Source of the DNA: a virus
Strand: one strand, 5' to 3'
Length of the DNA: 37,356 nt
IMG/VR virus record: IMGVR_UViG_3300024265_000136
Location: 1 to 37,356 of that record
Below, one piece after another: positions 37,132-37,356 of the stretch. Position 1 is the stretch's first letter. Each line of letters opens with the position of its first letter. The position numbers were made by a program, and so were the translations under genes. The notes beneath the pieces were generated by a model. The model did not search any database. It saw only the letters and a list, made by a program, of their open reading frames with translations, and had not been told where the DNA came from.

Positions 37132-37356
37132 AGGTTATGCTCCCTAATTTAGTAGTCTCTCCCTGTGCCAGGCTATACTCTGGGATCGTATTTCCAGGGG
37201 ATAGACCGAAAGAGACAGTTTCCGCCGACGCTCCGTTTGCACCGAGTATATCCTGTACTATATCACCTATAGTGAGCGATGTTATTTTGTCATTACGCTC
37301 CGCCACAATATCAAGGCCGTCAATAAAAGGCCGGAGTGATCGGAAATGAATTGTTA
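37121..37356 (-). CDS. Baseplate J-like protein (C-terminal end only)
   Basis: The frame stays open through the window's right edge, so only about the last 77 residues are visible. They read ...FRSLRPFIDGLDIVAERNDKITSLTIGDIVQDIL..., ending EYSLAQGETTKLGSITYVG. The terminal pattern (xxxxxELxKLGxIxxx) is typical of Mu gp47/P2 J baseplate proteins, and the DUF2313 gene follows as expected. A GTG at 37306 is not the start. Confidence 0.65.
   Translation of the reverse strand, partial: TIHFRSLRPFIDGLDIVAERNDKITSLTIGDIVQDILGANGASAETVSFGLSPGNTIPEYSLAQGETTKLGSITYVG

Noticed and set aside
1-37356. Integrase, attachment site or CI-type repressor
   Set aside because: No tyrosine or serine recombinase motif or CI-like HTH-peptidase was found. 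The tRNA-like genes could be att remnants, but nothing else supports it.

Overview
The window is a stretch of a tailed bacteriophage (or prophage) genome with a bacterial host: dense ATGA/TAATG-coupled genes, AGGAGG-type ribosome sites, sigma70-type promoters and almost no host-like genes. The head module is lambda-like (Nu1-like and GpA-like terminase subunits, gpW-like connector, lambda-family portal, S49 protease/scaffold, probable decoration protein). The tail genes at the other end are contractile-tail type (C-terminus of a baseplate J-like protein, a DUF2313/YmfQ-like protein), which suggests a myovirus. The host is not identifiable from sequence alone. A relaxed lipobox (LANC) on a phage lipoprotein is a weak hint of a diderm, possibly a spirochaete. 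No integrase or recognisable CI-type repressor is present.

Layout. (1) 1-11629, minus strand: the head operon, read right to left: a basic tail-completion-like protein, TerS, TerL, gpW-like protein, portal, about eleven small accessory genes, protease/scaffold, decoration protein (cut by the window edge). The accessory block between portal and protease holds what looks like a lysis cassette (papain-like peptidase, holin-like protein, overlapping spanin-like pair) and virion-surface proteins including a LamG-fold protein. (2) 11630-12188: a very AT-rich gap with seven GGTAAT/ATTACC motifs. (3) 12.1-17.5 kb, plus strand: two aberrant tRNA-like genes, an unassigned hairpin-rich RNA region, many tiny zinc-knuckle proteins, a Lar-like anti-restriction protein, a C5-cytosine methyltransferase-like protein and an M23 peptidase. 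(4) 17.5-19.9 kb, minus strand: a leftward early operon of tiny proteins with intergenic stem-loops. (5) 19.9-20.4 kb: divergent regulatory gap. (6) 20.4-32.3 kb, plus strand: replication, recombination and modification genes (YqaJ-like exonuclease, Gp3/RDF-like protein, primase-helicase, helicase-methyltransferase fusion, DEAH helicase, radical SAM protein), with a VRR-NUC nuclease antisense at the end. (7) 32.7-34.35 kb, plus: a self-contained RHH regulator plus lipoprotein operon. (8) 34.4-37.36 kb, minus: the distal tail genes. Facing terminators separate (7) and (8).

Both window ends lie inside leftward morphogenesis genes. On a circular or circularly permuted genome these would join into one late operon, whose capsid, sheath, tube and tape-measure genes lie outside this window.

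Three themes stand out. At several promoters the predicted transcription start falls on or within a few bases of the first ATG, implying leaderless mRNAs. Each plus-strand promoter is followed by a small ribbon-helix-helix protein and overlaps its own palindrome. Both tRNA-like genes keep good acceptor, D and T arms but have the anticodon arm deleted or scrambled.
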